A DNA stretch of 64,000 nucleotides from contig NZ_CP087999.1 of assembly GCF_021044625.1 (NCBI RefSeq), forward strand, positions 4,175,001 through 4,239,000. Reading direction: 5' to 3'. Position numbers and translations under genes: made by a program. Position 1 is the stretch's first letter. The number at the start of each line of letters is the position of its first letter. Source of the DNA: Geomonas sp. RF6 (GTDB lineage: Bacteria > Desulfobacterota > Desulfuromonadia > Geobacterales > Geobacteraceae). The notes under the pieces were generated by a model. That model was given only the letters and a program-made list of their open reading frames with translations, was not told the DNA's origin and searched no databases. This document shows positions 35,154 to 44,353 of this stretch, piece after piece.

Positions 35154-36407
35154 GTGTACACCTTGAAAAGCCGGAGGCTCTTCGCCTTCATAAATCAGGG
35201 CACGCTCTCCCTGGCGGCGATGACGTTGTTGCTTTCCCTGGACATGCTCGCCGGCCCTTTCAGGTACTACTCGTCCCTTCTCGGGCTGGAGTCGCTTGTC
35301 TACCTCCCGAAGGTAATGTGCCTTCTTGTCCTCTTTTTCGAGTTCCTCTCGGGACGTTGCAGCAGGTTCCTCTGCGTCGTCCTCTTGTGGCTCGGCGCCT
35401 CCTCTGTGCTGGGAGTCATCAACGGAACCGGGTTGCAAGCTGTCGCCTTCGCCTTTTTCGCGCTCCTGCCATTCTTGTTCGGCCTGATCTCTCCGCACTA
35501 CCTGCTCGTGCACGAGAAGTACTTCGTCGGTCTGGTGGCCGTCGTCTTCGCTGTCACTGCTGCCGGAGTTTTCATCGATTACGCCATCGACTTCCCCTGG
35601 AAGGGGTTTGTCTATAGTCTCAACAATGCCGAGATAGAGGGCTCCCGCGAGTGGACGACCATGGGGCTCGAGCGCGTCGCGGGGTTTACCCGGCTCTCCG
35701 CCTCCGCCGGTTGCTATCTTGTCTGCACTGCGCTGTTCTTGTTCAGCTACTGCAGGTCGGTGGCGCTCAGGTGCCTCATCGTGTCCCTCGCCTTTCCTGC
35801 TTTGCTGGCGACGACCAACAAGGCCAGCATCCTTGGCTTTGTCTGCGGCTTGCTCGTCTCCATGGTGCCCGCGTGGCTCTGTCAGCTCCGCAAGATCCTG
35901 GTCCTGCTGCTGGGGGGGGTGGGGGTAGTACTTCCCGTTTCAGTGCTCTTTCATACCTATGCGCTTGACCTCGATGACGCAGCGAGCATGCTGGTTCTCT
36001 CCTCCTTTGAGGACAGGCTCGTCAACACCTGGCCCGGTTTCTTGTCAGCGGTATCCCACTACGGGAACCCCGTTACCGGGGTCGGGTTCGGTGCGGTGGG
36101 GCCGGGGGCGAAGTATTTCGCTGAGGGAAACCAAGCAGTCTTTGCTTTCGCCGACAACTTCGCGCTCTATCTGTACGGATGTTTCGGCATTGCCGCTGTT
36201 GCGATATATCTCTTCATCGCACAGATTGCCCTCGGACTCTATGCCTCTCCCGGCCCTTTACAGAGGTCACTTGCTCCTGTCCTGGTGGCATTGCTGGCTG
36301 CGTCTCTAACGACTGACGTCATTTCGTCCCAGATCTTCGCACTCCTCCTTGGGATAGCCCTCGCCATGTGGAACAGCAGCCGTCCTCCCTGTGCCGGTGG
36401 GCTTTAG
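35154..36407 (+). CDS. wzy: Polytopic membrane protein, probable Wzy/O-antigen polymerase-ligase type
   Basis: 417 residues, about 10-11 hydrophobic segments, with a larger periplasmic loop in the middle and the O-antigen polymerase/ligase-like stretch 'TNKASILGFVCGLLVSMVPA'. In the locus it fills the role of the polymerase that joins repeat units in the periplasm. The open frame extends far upstream inside the preceding gene, but AGGAGGAG at 35141-35148 places the start at GTG 35154, 11 bases after that gene's stop. Wzy proteins are too diverse for recognition by motif, so the call rests on topology and location. Confidence 0.75.
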   Translation: MYTLKSRRLFAFINQGTLSLAAMTLLLSLDMLAGPFRYYSSLLGLESLVYLPKVMCLLVLFFEFLSGRCSRFLCVVLLWLGASSVLGVINGTGLQAVAFAFFALLPFLFGLISPHYLLVHEKYFVGLVAVVFAVTAAGVFIDYAIDFPWKGFVYSLNNAEIEGSREWTTMGLERVAGFTRLSASAGCYLVCTALFLFSYCRSVALRCLIVSLAFPALLATTNKASILGFVCGLLVSMVPAWLCQLRKILVLLLGGVGVVLPVSVLFHTYALDLDDAASMLVLSSFEDRLVNTWPGFLSAVSHYGNPVTGVGFGAVGPGAKYFAEGNQAVFAFADNFALYLYGCFGIAAVAIYLFIAQIALGLYASPGPLQRSLAPVLVALLAASLTTDVISSQIFALLLGIALAMWNSSRPPCAGGL

Positions 36408-36471
36408 CCGAGCCTGCGGATGGCGTTTTCCTTTTCCTTCTTCGGCCCTCCCGGGGTCTACAGGTTCACAC

Positions 36472-37527
36472 ATGTCTTCACTCGTTGTTAACGGCCGTTT
36501 TCTTTCTCAAGGTGTGACCGGCGTGCAGCGGTATGCCACAGAGCTGGTATCGGCCCTCTCGCGCCGCAACGGAGCCGACTCCTTTCATGTCCTGACTCCT
36601 GCCAATGCACACCCCTTGGTCCCGTCGCTTGAGACGCGGCAGGTAGGCATCCTGAACGGGCATCTATGGGAGCAGCTTGAACTTCCCCGCTTTTCAAGGA
36701 AGGAGCTTCTTCTGAGCTTGTGCAATACGGGGCCCCTGTACCACTCAAACCAGGTGCCCGCAGTGCACGATGCGGCTGTGTTTGCCGCTGCGGCAGGGTT
36801 TTCCGGACCTTTTCTCGCCTGGTACCGCTACCTGCTTCCACGGCTGTGCCGCCGTGCGCGTTTGGTTCTGACCGTCTCGGAGTTCTCCAAGGGGGAACTG
36901 GTGAGATACTGTGGCGCGGATCCTCGCAAGATCGAGGTAGTTCCGAACGGCACGGACCACATCGACCGGATCGTGAGCGATCCGGGTGCCCTGGAAAAGT
37001 TCCGTCTGTGCGGACGCCCCTTCGTCCTTGGGGTCGGCAGCCTGCACCCGAACAAGAACTTCAAGATATTCATGGAGGTAGCAGAGGCATTTGCCGGGAA
37101 AGGGGTGGCGTTCGTGGTGGCTGGCGGTGGAAACTCCCAGGTCTTTGCGCAGTCCGGTCATGCCAGCGATCACGTCCGCTTTCTCGGGTATGTCACTGAC
37201 TCCGAGCTGAAGGCCTTGTACAGTGCCGCGACCTGCTTTCTCTTCCCTTCGCTGTACGAAGGGTTTGGCATACCGCCCCTGGAGGCGATGCGCTGTGGCT
37301 GTCCGGTGCTGGCCTCCTCCGCTGCAAGTCTTCCCGAGGTATGCGGTGATGCCGCGCTCTATGCTTCGCCGCACTCTGCTGCGGAATTCACCCGGCAGAT
37401 GTCCCGCGTCCTTGAGTCCGAAGCGCTCCGAGAGGAGATGACCCTCAAGGGGAAGGAGAAGGCTGACCACTTCAGGTGGGACGAAAGTGCGGCCCGCCTT
37501 GCGTCCTCAGTAGCGCGACTTTCATAG
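36472..37527 (+). CDS. Glycosyltransferase family 4, mannosyltransferase-like
   Basis: 351 residues, GT-B fold. The N-terminus '[20 protein letters not shown]' is typical of the GT4 subgroup that includes WbaZ/mannosyltransferase-like enzymes. C-terminal donor site: '[17 protein letters not shown]' and '[19 protein letters not shown]'. ATG 36472 starts directly at the conserved strand; the longer frame overlaps the polymerase gene. Cytoplasmic, acting on the undecaprenyl-linked repeat unit. The exact sugar and acceptor are not known. Confidence 0.9.
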   Translation: MSSLVVNGRFLSQGVTGVQRYATELVSALSRRNGADSFHVLTPANAHPLVPSLETRQVGILNGHLWEQLELPRFSRKELLLSLCNTGPLYHSNQVPAVHDAAVFAAAAGFSGPFLAWYRYLLPRLCRRARLVLTVSEFSKGELVRYCGADPRKIEVVPNGTDHIDRIVSDPGALEKFRLCGRPFVLGVGSLHPNKNFKIFMEVAEAFAGKGVAFVVAGGGNSQVFAQSGHASDHVRFLGYVTDSELKALYSAATCFLFPSLYEGFGIPPLEAMRCGCPVLASSAASLPEVCGDAALYASPHSAAEFTRQMSRVLESEALREEMTLKGKEKADHFRWDESAARLASSVARLS

Positions 37528-37630
37528 CGTGTACCTCCCCCGGAGTGCGTTCCTTCACAACGGCGCTCCAGCGCAACATTTTTTCTCTTTGATTTGGCAG
37601 CGCCTGTGGCGCTGCTTCTTGCACTATGCA

Positions 37631-38794
37631 ATGGTTGGGGGGCTTTTGAATCAGATCACAGTTCTGCACGTCGCAGAAACCCTGCGGGGCGGAATCGCCT
37701 CATACTTGGAGGAGATATTACCGGAGCAGCTTTCCCGGATCGGAGCCGGGCGGCTGCACGTCTTGGCACCTGCTGCACAGCTTGAAGAGTTACCTTCCTG
37801 TCTCAACGACAATATCGACACCTTCGTCGAATCGCGTTGGCGCGGCGGCAACGTCTTTAGACTCATCTGTGCGATCTATCGCGTGATGAAAGAGCGCGAC
37901 GTCGATGTCGTCCACCTCCATAGCACCTTTGCCGGAGTCGCCGGAAGACTGTGCCTGCGGCTTTTGCGCAAGCGCGTGAAGGTCGTGTACTGCGCTCACG
38001 GCTGGGCTTTCGACCGTGATTGCGCCCGGTGGAAAAACTTCCTGGTCAACAGGATGGAGCTTCTCCTCTCCCGCTGGACCGACAGTATCGTGTGCATCTC
38101 GGCACACGACTATGAGTCGGCTTTATCTGCCGGCATCCCAGCGGATCGCCTGGTGCTGATACGCAATGGCATATCGCAGCGCAAGGATGAGACGAGCGAG
38201 GTGAAGTGGCCTGAGGGGAAGCGCCGCTTTCTCTTTGTGGGGCGATTCGACAGGCAGAAAGGGGTCGATCTATTTGTCGAGGCGATGGAGCGCACGGGAG
38301 ACGGGGCTTTTGCCTACCTGGTGGGGAGTCCTGTTGTAAACGAGGTTTCCTTTTCATTGCCGGCCAATGTGCAGGTCGTGGACTGGGTCCCGCGCCCGGT
38401 CGTGCAGCACTATATCGCCAGCGCTGATGTCGTCGTCGTTCCTTCCCGCTGGGAGGGGTTCGGGCTTATCGCCCTGGAAGCGATGCGTGCCGGCAGGCCC
38501 GTAATAGCAGCGCGTGTCGGTGGGCTTAGCGAGCTCGTGGCCGACGGATCGACCGGTTTTCTGTTCGAACCGGGCTCCGTGGCGGCTTTGGCCGAAAGGA
38601 TGCGGGAGTGTATGGGTGCGGAAGCCGATCTCGGGGGGTTAGGGGAAAGGGCTCGACTCCTCTTCGAGTCGCGATACCTTGCTGACCGCCTGAACACCGA
38701 GCTCCTTCGGCTCTATTCCAGCCTCGTTCTTGCCGAACCGTACCTGGGCACACGTGGGGGATACGCAGCAGAGGCTGCACCTTCAGGCGAGTGA
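37631..38794 (+). CDS. Glycosyltransferase family 4
   Basis: 387 residues, GT-B fold. N-terminal domain 'ITVLHVAETLRGGIASYLEE', donor domain with 'FLFVGRFDRQKGVDLFVEAM' and 'VVPSRWEGFGLIALEAMRAG'. An ATG at 37631 gives a compact start; a TTG at 37646 behind a GGGGGG stretch is possible, and the open frame runs back to 37529 without a good ribosome site. The first 100 bases after the previous gene's stop are noncoding on this reading. Last biosynthetic gene of the plus-strand exopolysaccharide operon; a long hairpin follows. Confidence 0.88.
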   Translation: MVGGLLNQITVLHVAETLRGGIASYLEEILPEQLSRIGAGRLHVLAPAAQLEELPSCLNDNIDTFVESRWRGGNVFRLICAIYRVMKERDVDVVHLHSTFAGVAGRLCLRLLRKRVKVVYCAHGWAFDRDCARWKNFLVNRMELLLSRWTDSIVCISAHDYESALSAGIPADRLVLIRNGISQRKDETSEVKWPEGKRRFLFVGRFDRQKGVDLFVEAMERTGDGAFAYLVGSPVVNEVSFSLPANVQVVDWVPRPVVQHYIASADVVVVPSRWEGFGLIALEAMRAGRPVIAARVGGLSELVADGSTGFLFEPGSVAALAERMRECMGAEADLGGLGERARLLFESRYLADRLNTELLRLYSSLVLAEPYLGTRGGYAAEAAPSGE

Positions 38795-38844
38795 TGATGA
38801 CATGAGGCAGGTGCTTTTTTGCAGGAGAGACAATCTGTGGCGGG

Positions 38845-38873
38845 AGCCACCGCGGTAATAAACCGCGGTGGCT
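38845..38873. terminator. Perfect hairpin between convergent genes
   Basis: AGCCACCGCGGT and ACCGCGGTGGCT form a perfect 12-bp stem with loop AATAA. There is no T tract on either side, so it may stop transcription only partly or protect mRNA ends of both the exopolysaccharide operon and the glycosidase gene. Confidence 0.5.
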
Positions 38874-38885
38874 GGTCGATCCCTG

Positions 38886-40250
38886 TCACTTCCAGATTAC
38901 CTCGGCCAGCGCGAGCTTCTGGACGCCGAACAGCAGCCGGGGCGTGTCGTCAATGGTTATCACTGCGCGCCCTGCCGGTGCCGGGAGCGGTTGCCGCGCC
39001 CCCGTTCCCACCACCAGGGTTGCTAACGCTGCTCCCTCCTTCGACTCGATGGACGCTGCTATTTCTGCCGCCCTTCCGTTGTCTGCCCACAGGGCAAACA
39101 CCTTTTCCCCCCCCTGATCCTCTATCTCAACACATACCACCCCGGAAGGGGAGAGGAGGCGCGTCACCCTTTTCGCTCCTTTTATGGCTGAAACTGCATC
39201 GGCAAATGCCGGAAAGGCGGGTTTCGGGGTGTAGTCGTTCTGGAGCAGGCCGAAGTTCTGTTCCCTTTCCTGGGGGTCCATTCCGTCATTGGTCAGGTCA
39301 TACCACCAGATCCCCCGGACTGAAGGGATGGTACGCACAAGGAGAAGGGCACGGGCCGAGTATTTCGCTACCGTCTCCGCGCTGTTGCCGCACGCGCCCG
39401 AGTGGCTAGGCCAGGACATCTCCGTTATGTACAGCGGCACTTCCTTTTCTGCGTTCGCTCTCTGCAACTCTCCCGCAGTTTCATCGATGAGCCGTATCCA
39501 CGCCTCCGGTCTGCTGTCCCGATCGCAGTGCACGTACGGGTGAATGGAGACGCCGTCCACGTAGTCGAGGATACCCCCCCGTACCAGTTCGACAGCCCAC
39601 CCGTTCCTTATTCCAGCCGTGGTGACACTGCCTCCCAGGATGACGGCATCTTTCCTGGCAGCCTTGATCGCCGGCGAAACCGCCTTTACGAGCTTGAGGT
39701 AAGACTCGGCTGATTTCGGCTCCTTGCCGTTGTCCCACTCGTTCCATATCTCGATATTGCTGGTGGTGGCAACCTGCGAGGCGACATATCCAGCGTACCT
39801 GGCAAACGCTCTGATCCCCTCGTCTGTGACAGGTTTGCCGCCATCGTCATAAAACCTGTTGCCGTAGTCGAGGATTACCAGTTGCGAGATCCCGGACTGT
39901 TCGAGCATTGCGTTGTACCTTTGCAGTTTGTCGGGGATCTGCAACTCGCCCGGTACCTTTTCCAAGCCGCTCCAAAAGAAGTCGTCCCGCACTGAGGAGA
40001 CCCCGAGCCTTGTCAGTGCTGCGATGTTTTTGTCGATGTCCTGTCCCCCGATATGAGTTCCGACGCCGACGACCAGCTCTCGGAACGGCTGGTCCGCCGC
40101 GGTGGAACCTGTCGGAGACATGGTGATTGCGGCAGGAGTCGAGGATCCACCTCCGCCGCATCCCGTCACGAGCGTCAGAGCTGCCGCTGCCAGGAGGGCC
40201 TTCCATTGTCGCTTGCCTCTACGGTTGCTGCCAGAAATCGTCCATGCCAT
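38886..40250 (-). CDS. Lipoprotein glycosidase, GH39/PslG-like
   Basis: 454 residues. Lipoprotein signal with lipobox around VTGC (Cys 31) followed by GGGGSS. The following TIM-barrel resembles clan GH-A enzymes: 'THIGGQDIDKNIAALTRLG' at the start, acid/base Glu 171 in 'IEIWNEWDNG' and nucleophile Glu 277 in 'LYITEMSW'. A small beta-rich C-terminal domain (about 375-454) follows. Similar secreted or periplasmic endoglycosidases such as PslG sit in exopolysaccharide loci and trim or release polymer. GGGGGAG precedes the ATG. It is convergent with the exopolysaccharide operon and ends 92 bases from it. Substrate not known; GH39 versus GH5 needs a profile search. Confidence 0.82.
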   Translation of the reverse strand: MAWTISGSNRRGKRQWKALLAAAALTLVTGCGGGGSSTPAAITMSPTGSTAADQPFRELVVGVGTHIGGQDIDKNIAALTRLGVSSVRDDFFWSGLEKVPGELQIPDKLQRYNAMLEQSGISQLVILDYGNRFYDDGGKPVTDEGIRAFARYAGYVASQVATTSNIEIWNEWDNGKEPKSAESYLKLVKAVSPAIKAARKDAVILGGSVTTAGIRNGWAVELVRGGILDYVDGVSIHPYVHCDRDSRPEAWIRLIDETAGELQRANAEKEVPLYITEMSWPSHSGACGNSAETVAKYSARALLLVRTIPSVRGIWWYDLTNDGMDPQEREQNFGLLQNDYTPKPAFPAFADAVSAIKGAKRVTRLLSPSGVVCVEIEDQGGEKVFALWADNGRAAEIAASIESKEGAALATLVVGTGARQPLPAPAGRAVITIDDTPRLLFGVQKLALAEVIWK

Positions 40251-40879
40251 TTCAGTCTCCCCCTTGCCGTTAGCGGTAGCAGAAGATTTTCAATGAAGAT
40301 GCCATGTAACATTTCGCTGCACTGGAGGTGGTACCGACGCGATTTTTAAGGAGAATCATCTGCTGTTTCTGAGTCAGCTGATTCTTTCTTTCAAAATGTC
40401 TCTGTTTCGTCGGCGCGCCTGACTCACAGACCTGCAAGCTTCTCAGTGATAAAACGGGAGCTTAGGTAAGTTTCAGTCTGTGCACAGATCTAATCTTTTG
40501 AACAGTGGAGGTTAGTCAGATTCAGAAGCCTGATGAAATGAGGGGACTGTGAGTGGCACAGTGGAGAAGAGACGCGGCGACTAGATAACTCAGAGGCTGT
40601 TCGGCTTGGAGGGCCGAATGCCATGAAATTCACGGATCCCTCGAAGAAAGCTCACACAGTATAGCAACTATGAGAGAAGCTGGTTGGCGTGAATGTACTT
40701 TTTTTAATTTTGCGGAGCGGGGCTGCGGACGGCGAGGCGGGAACCTCGGGGTCGTGAAGTGGCTTGAGGTGAAGGGAAGAGGCGCCGTCGCTGCAGCAGC
40801 CACGGCGCCGCGGTGCACCACTCTGACGTCGATGTCACTGCCGGGACGTGACGGCGTAGCGGGTGAAGAGGGAGCAGGG
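40251..40879. other. 629-base gap without a recognisable gene
   Basis: Read on both strands. Short open frames occur but none has a ribosome site plus protein-like composition. No hairpin-T tract, REP or tRNA is seen. Base composition is lower in GC than the flanking genes, in keeping with an old insertion or decayed gene, but nothing can be named. Confidence 0.4.
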
Positions 40880-41239
40880 TTACCTGAAGAGGATAAGGTC
40901 CTCGACTTCGCACTTCAGCGCTTTTGCAAGGGGGTTCAGCAGCGACAAATCTTTCTCCCGTTGCCTCTTTTCCCTCGCCACCGGCGATGAAGTTGTAGTT
41001 TTTACAGGTGGTCTGCCGAAATCAGCAAGTATTTGCGACGGTTGCTCATCCGTCAGAGCTGTCTCCAAGTCGTCCTCGCCGAAGGTCTCGTCATGATAGG
41101 TTGTTATCTCTGCCGACAGTATTTGAGAATCAAATCTTTCCTCAAGCTCCTCAAGCAATGATCTTAGTTTTATCCATTCGTCATAACGGATGACGGCATA
41201 TTCCTGCTTGTCTTTGCTACTGATGATCGTCACGTTCAT
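40880..41239 (-). CDS. Antitoxin-like small protein with degenerate C-terminal HTH
   Basis: 119 residues. The N-terminus 'MNVTIISSKDKQEYAVIRYD' followed by EWIKLRSLLEELEER matches the start of antitoxins in which a Phd-like N-terminal region precedes an XRE helix-turn-helix. The end 'LLNPLAKALKCEVEDLI' looks like the last helix of an XRE domain, but the recognition helices that should come before it are absent and replaced by a low-complexity stretch. GGAG lies 7 bases before ATG 41239. No toxin gene is adjacent, so it may be a remnant of a toxin-antitoxin pair. Function uncertain. Confidence 0.6.
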   Translation of the reverse strand: MNVTIISSKDKQEYAVIRYDEWIKLRSLLEELEERFDSQILSAEITTYHDETFGEDDLETALTDEQPSQILADFGRPPVKTTTSSPVAREKRQREKDLSLLNPLAKALKCEVEDLILFR

Positions 41240-41465
41240 CTGCATTCTCCAGGCGATAGTTCAGCGAAGAATAGTCTGTCGCCCTTTCTTGGTCAAGCAC
41301 AATGTGCCGCGGTACTGAGAACTACTCTTGCATTTTTGCAAAATATCCAGGCGTATGCTGTTTCCTCTTGTTCCCTCCTCTTCCTGGGAGAATTTATGCA
41401 AGGGTCATTGAACCCGGCTCTATCTCTGTTTCAATGCACAGTGCGCATATATATCGGAGGCCGCC

Positions 41466-42215
41466 ATGATCGAGTTACGCAACGTCTCCAAGTCCTTTGC
41501 TGCTGTTCACGCCCTCCACTCCTTCAGCCTCTCCATCACTCCCGGCGCTACCACCGTCCTCATCGGCCCGAGCGGCTCCGGGAAATCGACCGTGCTGCGA
41601 CTGATGATCGGGCTCGATTGGCCGGAGCAGGGGCAGGTTTTTTTCCGCGGCAAAGAGCTGCGCCCCGAAGAGCTCGAGACGGTGCGAAGAAAGATCGGCT
41701 ACGTGATCCAGGAGGGCGGCCTCTTCCCGCACCTCACAGCGCGGGGGAACGTGGCGCTGATGGCGCACTTTCTCGGCTGGGAGGAGGAAAAGATCGAGAA
41801 GCGCATCGCGGAGCTCGCGCACCTTACCCGATTCCCGCTGGAGGGGCTCGATCGATACCCGTCCCAGCTATCGGGCGGACAGCGCCAACGGGTGAGCCTG
41901 ATGCGGGCCCTGATGCTGGATCCCGACCTCCTTCTCCTCGACGAGCCTCTCGGCGCACTCGACCCGATGATCCGCGCCGAGCTTCAGTGGGACCTGCAAC
42001 GCATCTTTAGAGCGCTGGAAAAGACGGTGGTCCTCGTTACCCATGATATGGGGGAGGCGATGTTCTTCGGCGACCATGTAGTCCTGCTGCATGAAGGGCG
42101 CATCATTCAGCAGGGGTCGCCGGAAGATCTCTTCCGCTCCCCTGCGGATCCGTTCGTTACCCGCTTCATCAATGCGCAACGGACACTCGCCCAAGAAGTG
42201 GGGGGGAGCCTGTGA
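41466..42215 (+). CDS. Osmoprotectant ABC transporter ATP-binding protein, OpuCA-like
   Basis: 249-residue cytoplasmic ATPase. Walker A 'IGPSGSGKSTVLRLM', Q-loop 'YVIQEGGLFPHLT', signature 'LSGGQRQRVSLMRALM', Walker B 'LLLLDEPLGALDP' and switch 'VLVTHDMGEAM' are all intact. It lacks the C-terminal CBS domains of OpuCA and is close to the length of short family members. CGGAGG precedes the ATG. Its stop overlaps the start of the membrane/binding-protein gene by 4 bases (GTGA), so the two form one transporter for glycine betaine, choline or related solutes. Confidence 0.9.
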   Translation: MIELRNVSKSFAAVHALHSFSLSITPGATTVLIGPSGSGKSTVLRLMIGLDWPEQGQVFFRGKELRPEELETVRRKIGYVIQEGGLFPHLTARGNVALMAHFLGWEEEKIEKRIAELAHLTRFPLEGLDRYPSQLSGGQRQRVSLMRALMLDPDLLLLDEPLGALDPMIRAELQWDLQRIFRALEKTVVLVTHDMGEAMFFGDHVVLLHEGRIIQQGSPEDLFRSPADPFVTRFINAQRTLAQEVGGSL

Positions 42216-43723
42216 CGACGGTGCGGCGACAAGAGATCCTCCTTTTCCTGCTCCTTCTCCTTCCCGTTCATGCTCTGGCGGCCTCTCCGCCTGTGCGCGT
42301 CGGATCGAAGGTCTTCACCGAATCCGTGGTACTCGGAGAGGTGACGACGCAACTCCTGTCACACGAGGGGGTGAGCGCGCTGCACAGGCGGCAGCTCGGG
42401 GGGACGCGGGTTTTGTGGGGCGCCTTGCTGAAGGGGGAGATCGACATTTATCCGGAGTACACCGGCACGATCAGCGAAGAGATCCTGGCGGGAAAAGGGG
42501 TAGGCAGCATCGCCGAGATGAGGGATGCGCTCGCGCGCCACGGGATCAGGATGACGGAGTCTCTCGGCTTCGAGGACAGTTATGCCATCGGGATGAAGGA
42601 CGCCCTCTGCAGAAGGCTCGGGATCGCCAAGCTCTCCGACCTGCAGCATCACCCAGACCTGGCGCTTGGCTTCAGTAACGAATTCATGGATCGCGGCGAC
42701 GGCTGGCCCGGACTTCGCGCGCGCTACCGGCTCCCCCAGAAGCGGGTCTTCGGGATGGATCACGACCTCGCCTACCGCGGTCTGCACAGCGGCGCCATTG
42801 CCGCAACCGACCTCTATTCCACCGATGCGGAGATCGGCTACTACCACCTGCGGGTCCTGGAGGACGACCTGCACTACTTCCCGCGCTACACCGCGGTCCT
42901 CCTGTACCGGGCGGATCTGGAGAAGCGAGGGGCGGTGCGCGCCGCGTTGGCGAAGCTCGCCGGGCGGATCTCACAGTCCTCGATGATCGCCATGAATGAG
43001 CGAGTAAAGATCGGGAAGGTCCCCGAGGCGAAGGTCGCTGCCGACTTCCTGGCGCAGCACCTGGCGCTGGAGGGCGGGGTGGCGGAGGAGGGGAGGGGCG
43101 CGCGCATCCGGAGGCACACCGCGGAGCACCTGTACCTGGTGGCCCTTTCGCTGTGCGCGGCCGTGGTGGTAGCCATTCCCCTCGGGATAGTTGCCGCCAT
43201 CAAGCCGCGGGTAAGGCAGCCCATTCTCGGCGCGGCGGGGGTCATCCAGACGATCCCATCGCTTGCCCTTCTCGTTTTCATGATCCCTCTGCTCGGGATC
43301 GGGAGCCTCCCGGTCGTCGTGGCGCTCTTTCTGTACAGTCTCCTCCCCATTGTGCGCAACACCTGTGAGGGTTTGCGCGGGATCGCGCCGGAGTGCCGGG
43401 AGTCGGCGGAGGCTCTGGGGCTGCCGTTACGGGCGCGGCTTTGGCTCATCGATCTTCCTCTGGCGTCTCGCGAGATCCTCGCGGGAGTGAAGACCTCCGC
43501 CGTCATCAACGTGGGGACCGCGACGCTTGGTGCCCTTATCGGAGCAGGAGGGTACGGTCAGCCGATCCTCACCGGGATTCGCCTGGACGACACCGCGCTG
43601 ATCCTGGAGGGTGCTGTCCCCGCCGCTCTCCTCGCCCTCCTGGTGCAGGCGCTCTTCGAGCTCGCGGAGCGCGTGGTGGTGCCGAAGGGGTTGAGGATAG
43701 GGGAGGAGCGGAATATGAGTTGA
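42212..43723 (+). CDS. Osmoprotectant ABC transporter, substrate-binding domain fused to permease
   Basis: 503 residues. A hydrophobic leader (about 8-25, LLFLLLLLPVHALA) is followed by an OpuAC-type binding domain ('VRVGSKVFTESVVLGEVTTQ', 'YPEYTGTISEEI', 'GIHSG'-like 'YRGLHSGAIAATDLYSTD') to about residue 285, then a permease with five or six membrane segments (about 305-490) carrying the EAA-like loop 'ESAEALGLPLRARLWLIDLP'. In most OpuC systems these are separate proteins; the fused form exists in several bacteria. The binding domain would face the periplasm. GTG start, coupled to the ATPase gene. Substrate probably a quaternary ammonium compound. Confidence 0.9.
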   Translation: MTTVRRQEILLFLLLLLPVHALAASPPVRVGSKVFTESVVLGEVTTQLLSHEGVSALHRRQLGGTRVLWGALLKGEIDIYPEYTGTISEEILAGKGVGSIAEMRDALARHGIRMTESLGFEDSYAIGMKDALCRRLGIAKLSDLQHHPDLALGFSNEFMDRGDGWPGLRARYRLPQKRVFGMDHDLAYRGLHSGAIAATDLYSTDAEIGYYHLRVLEDDLHYFPRYTAVLLYRADLEKRGAVRAALAKLAGRISQSSMIAMNERVKIGKVPEAKVAADFLAQHLALEGGVAEEGRGARIRRHTAEHLYLVALSLCAAVVVAIPLGIVAAIKPRVRQPILGAAGVIQTIPSLALLVFMIPLLGIGSLPVVVALFLYSLLPIVRNTCEGLRGIAPECRESAEALGLPLRARLWLIDLPLASREILAGVKTSAVINVGTATLGALIGAGGYGQPILTGIRLDDTALILEGAVPAALLALLVQALFELAERVVVPKGLRIGEERNMS

Positions 43724-43768
43724 CGGCTTTGGGCGAAGTAATTACAATGTGCTTACGCTATGGAGCGT
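43720..43768 (+). promoter_or_regulatory. Promoter and dyad for mazEF
   Basis: TTGACG (43720-43725) and TACAAT (43743-43748) with a 17-base spacer; the -35 box overlaps the stop codon of the transporter gene. At the expected transcription start is the palindrome ACGCT-ATGG-AGCGT (43755-43768), placed where the MazE/MazF complex could bind and repress its own operon. Confidence 0.65.
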
Positions 43769-43781
43769 CCGGAGGTAGGGC

Positions 43782-44036
43782 ATGAGGGCAAGTATCATCC
43801 GTATCGGGAATTCTCAGGGGATAAGGATCCCAAAGCTCCTTCTTGAGCAAACGAGACTCGGAAGTGAGGTTGAACTCGAAGTCGAAGACGACAAGATAGT
43901 GATTCGGCCGGTATCCCGACCACGACAGGGCTGGCTTGAAAAGTTTAAACTCATGGCAGAGCAGGGTGACGACCGGCTGCTGGACCCGGGCGCTGGGGAA
44001 GAGACGGAGTGGGATAAGGATGAATGGGAATGGTGA
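43782..44036 (+). CDS. mazE: Antitoxin MazE, AbrB-fold
   Basis: 84 residues. The N-terminal AbrB/MazE swapped-hairpin DNA-binding domain is plain ('RASIIRIGNSQGIRIPKLLL', then EVEDDKIVIRPVSRPRQGW), and the acidic C-terminal tail (EETEWDKDEWEW) is the part that blocks the toxin. GGAGG lies 7 bases before the ATG. Overlaps mazF by 13 bases, the usual arrangement that ensures antitoxin is made first. It should repress its own promoter through the dyad just upstream. Confidence 0.93.
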   Translation: MRASIIRIGNSQGIRIPKLLLEQTRLGSEVELEVEDDKIVIRPVSRPRQGWLEKFKLMAEQGDDRLLDPGAGEETEWDKDEWEW

Positions 44037-44353
44037 CAAAGCGCTTCGAGGTCTATCTGGTGAATCTTGATCCGACTGTCGGAAGTGAGATTCGGAAGGC
44101 CCGACCGTGTCTCATAATCTCTCCGGACGAGATGAACCGTTTTCTTGCAACTGTAATTGTTGCGCCGATGACCACTAAGGGAAGGGATTACCCAACGCGG
44201 GTACCTTGCTCGTTCAAAGGAAAGGACGGGCACGTAGTGCTTGATCAACTGAGAACGGTGGACAAGATCCGGCTCGTGCAAAAGCTTGGAAAGGTGAAAC
44301 CACAAACTCAGCAGGATGTGCTGGCAGTGTTGTCCGACATGTTCGCGGAGTGA
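44024..44353 (+). CDS. mazF: Endoribonuclease toxin MazF (PemK family)
   Basis: 109 residues. Family marks: 'FEVYLVNLDPTVGSEIRKAR' with the catalytic Arg/Thr region, 'RPCLIISPDEMNRF', 'VIVAPMTTKGRDYPTRV' and 'VVLDQLRTVDKIRLV'. Sequence-specific mRNA interferase that stops growth when the antitoxin is degraded. All key positions appear intact, so the pair should be functional. A terminator overlaps the stop codon region. Cleavage sequence cannot be predicted. Confidence 0.94.
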   Translation: MGMVTKRFEVYLVNLDPTVGSEIRKARPCLIISPDEMNRFLATVIVAPMTTKGRDYPTRVPCSFKGKDGHVVLDQLRTVDKIRLVQKLGKVKPQTQQDVLAVLSDMFAE

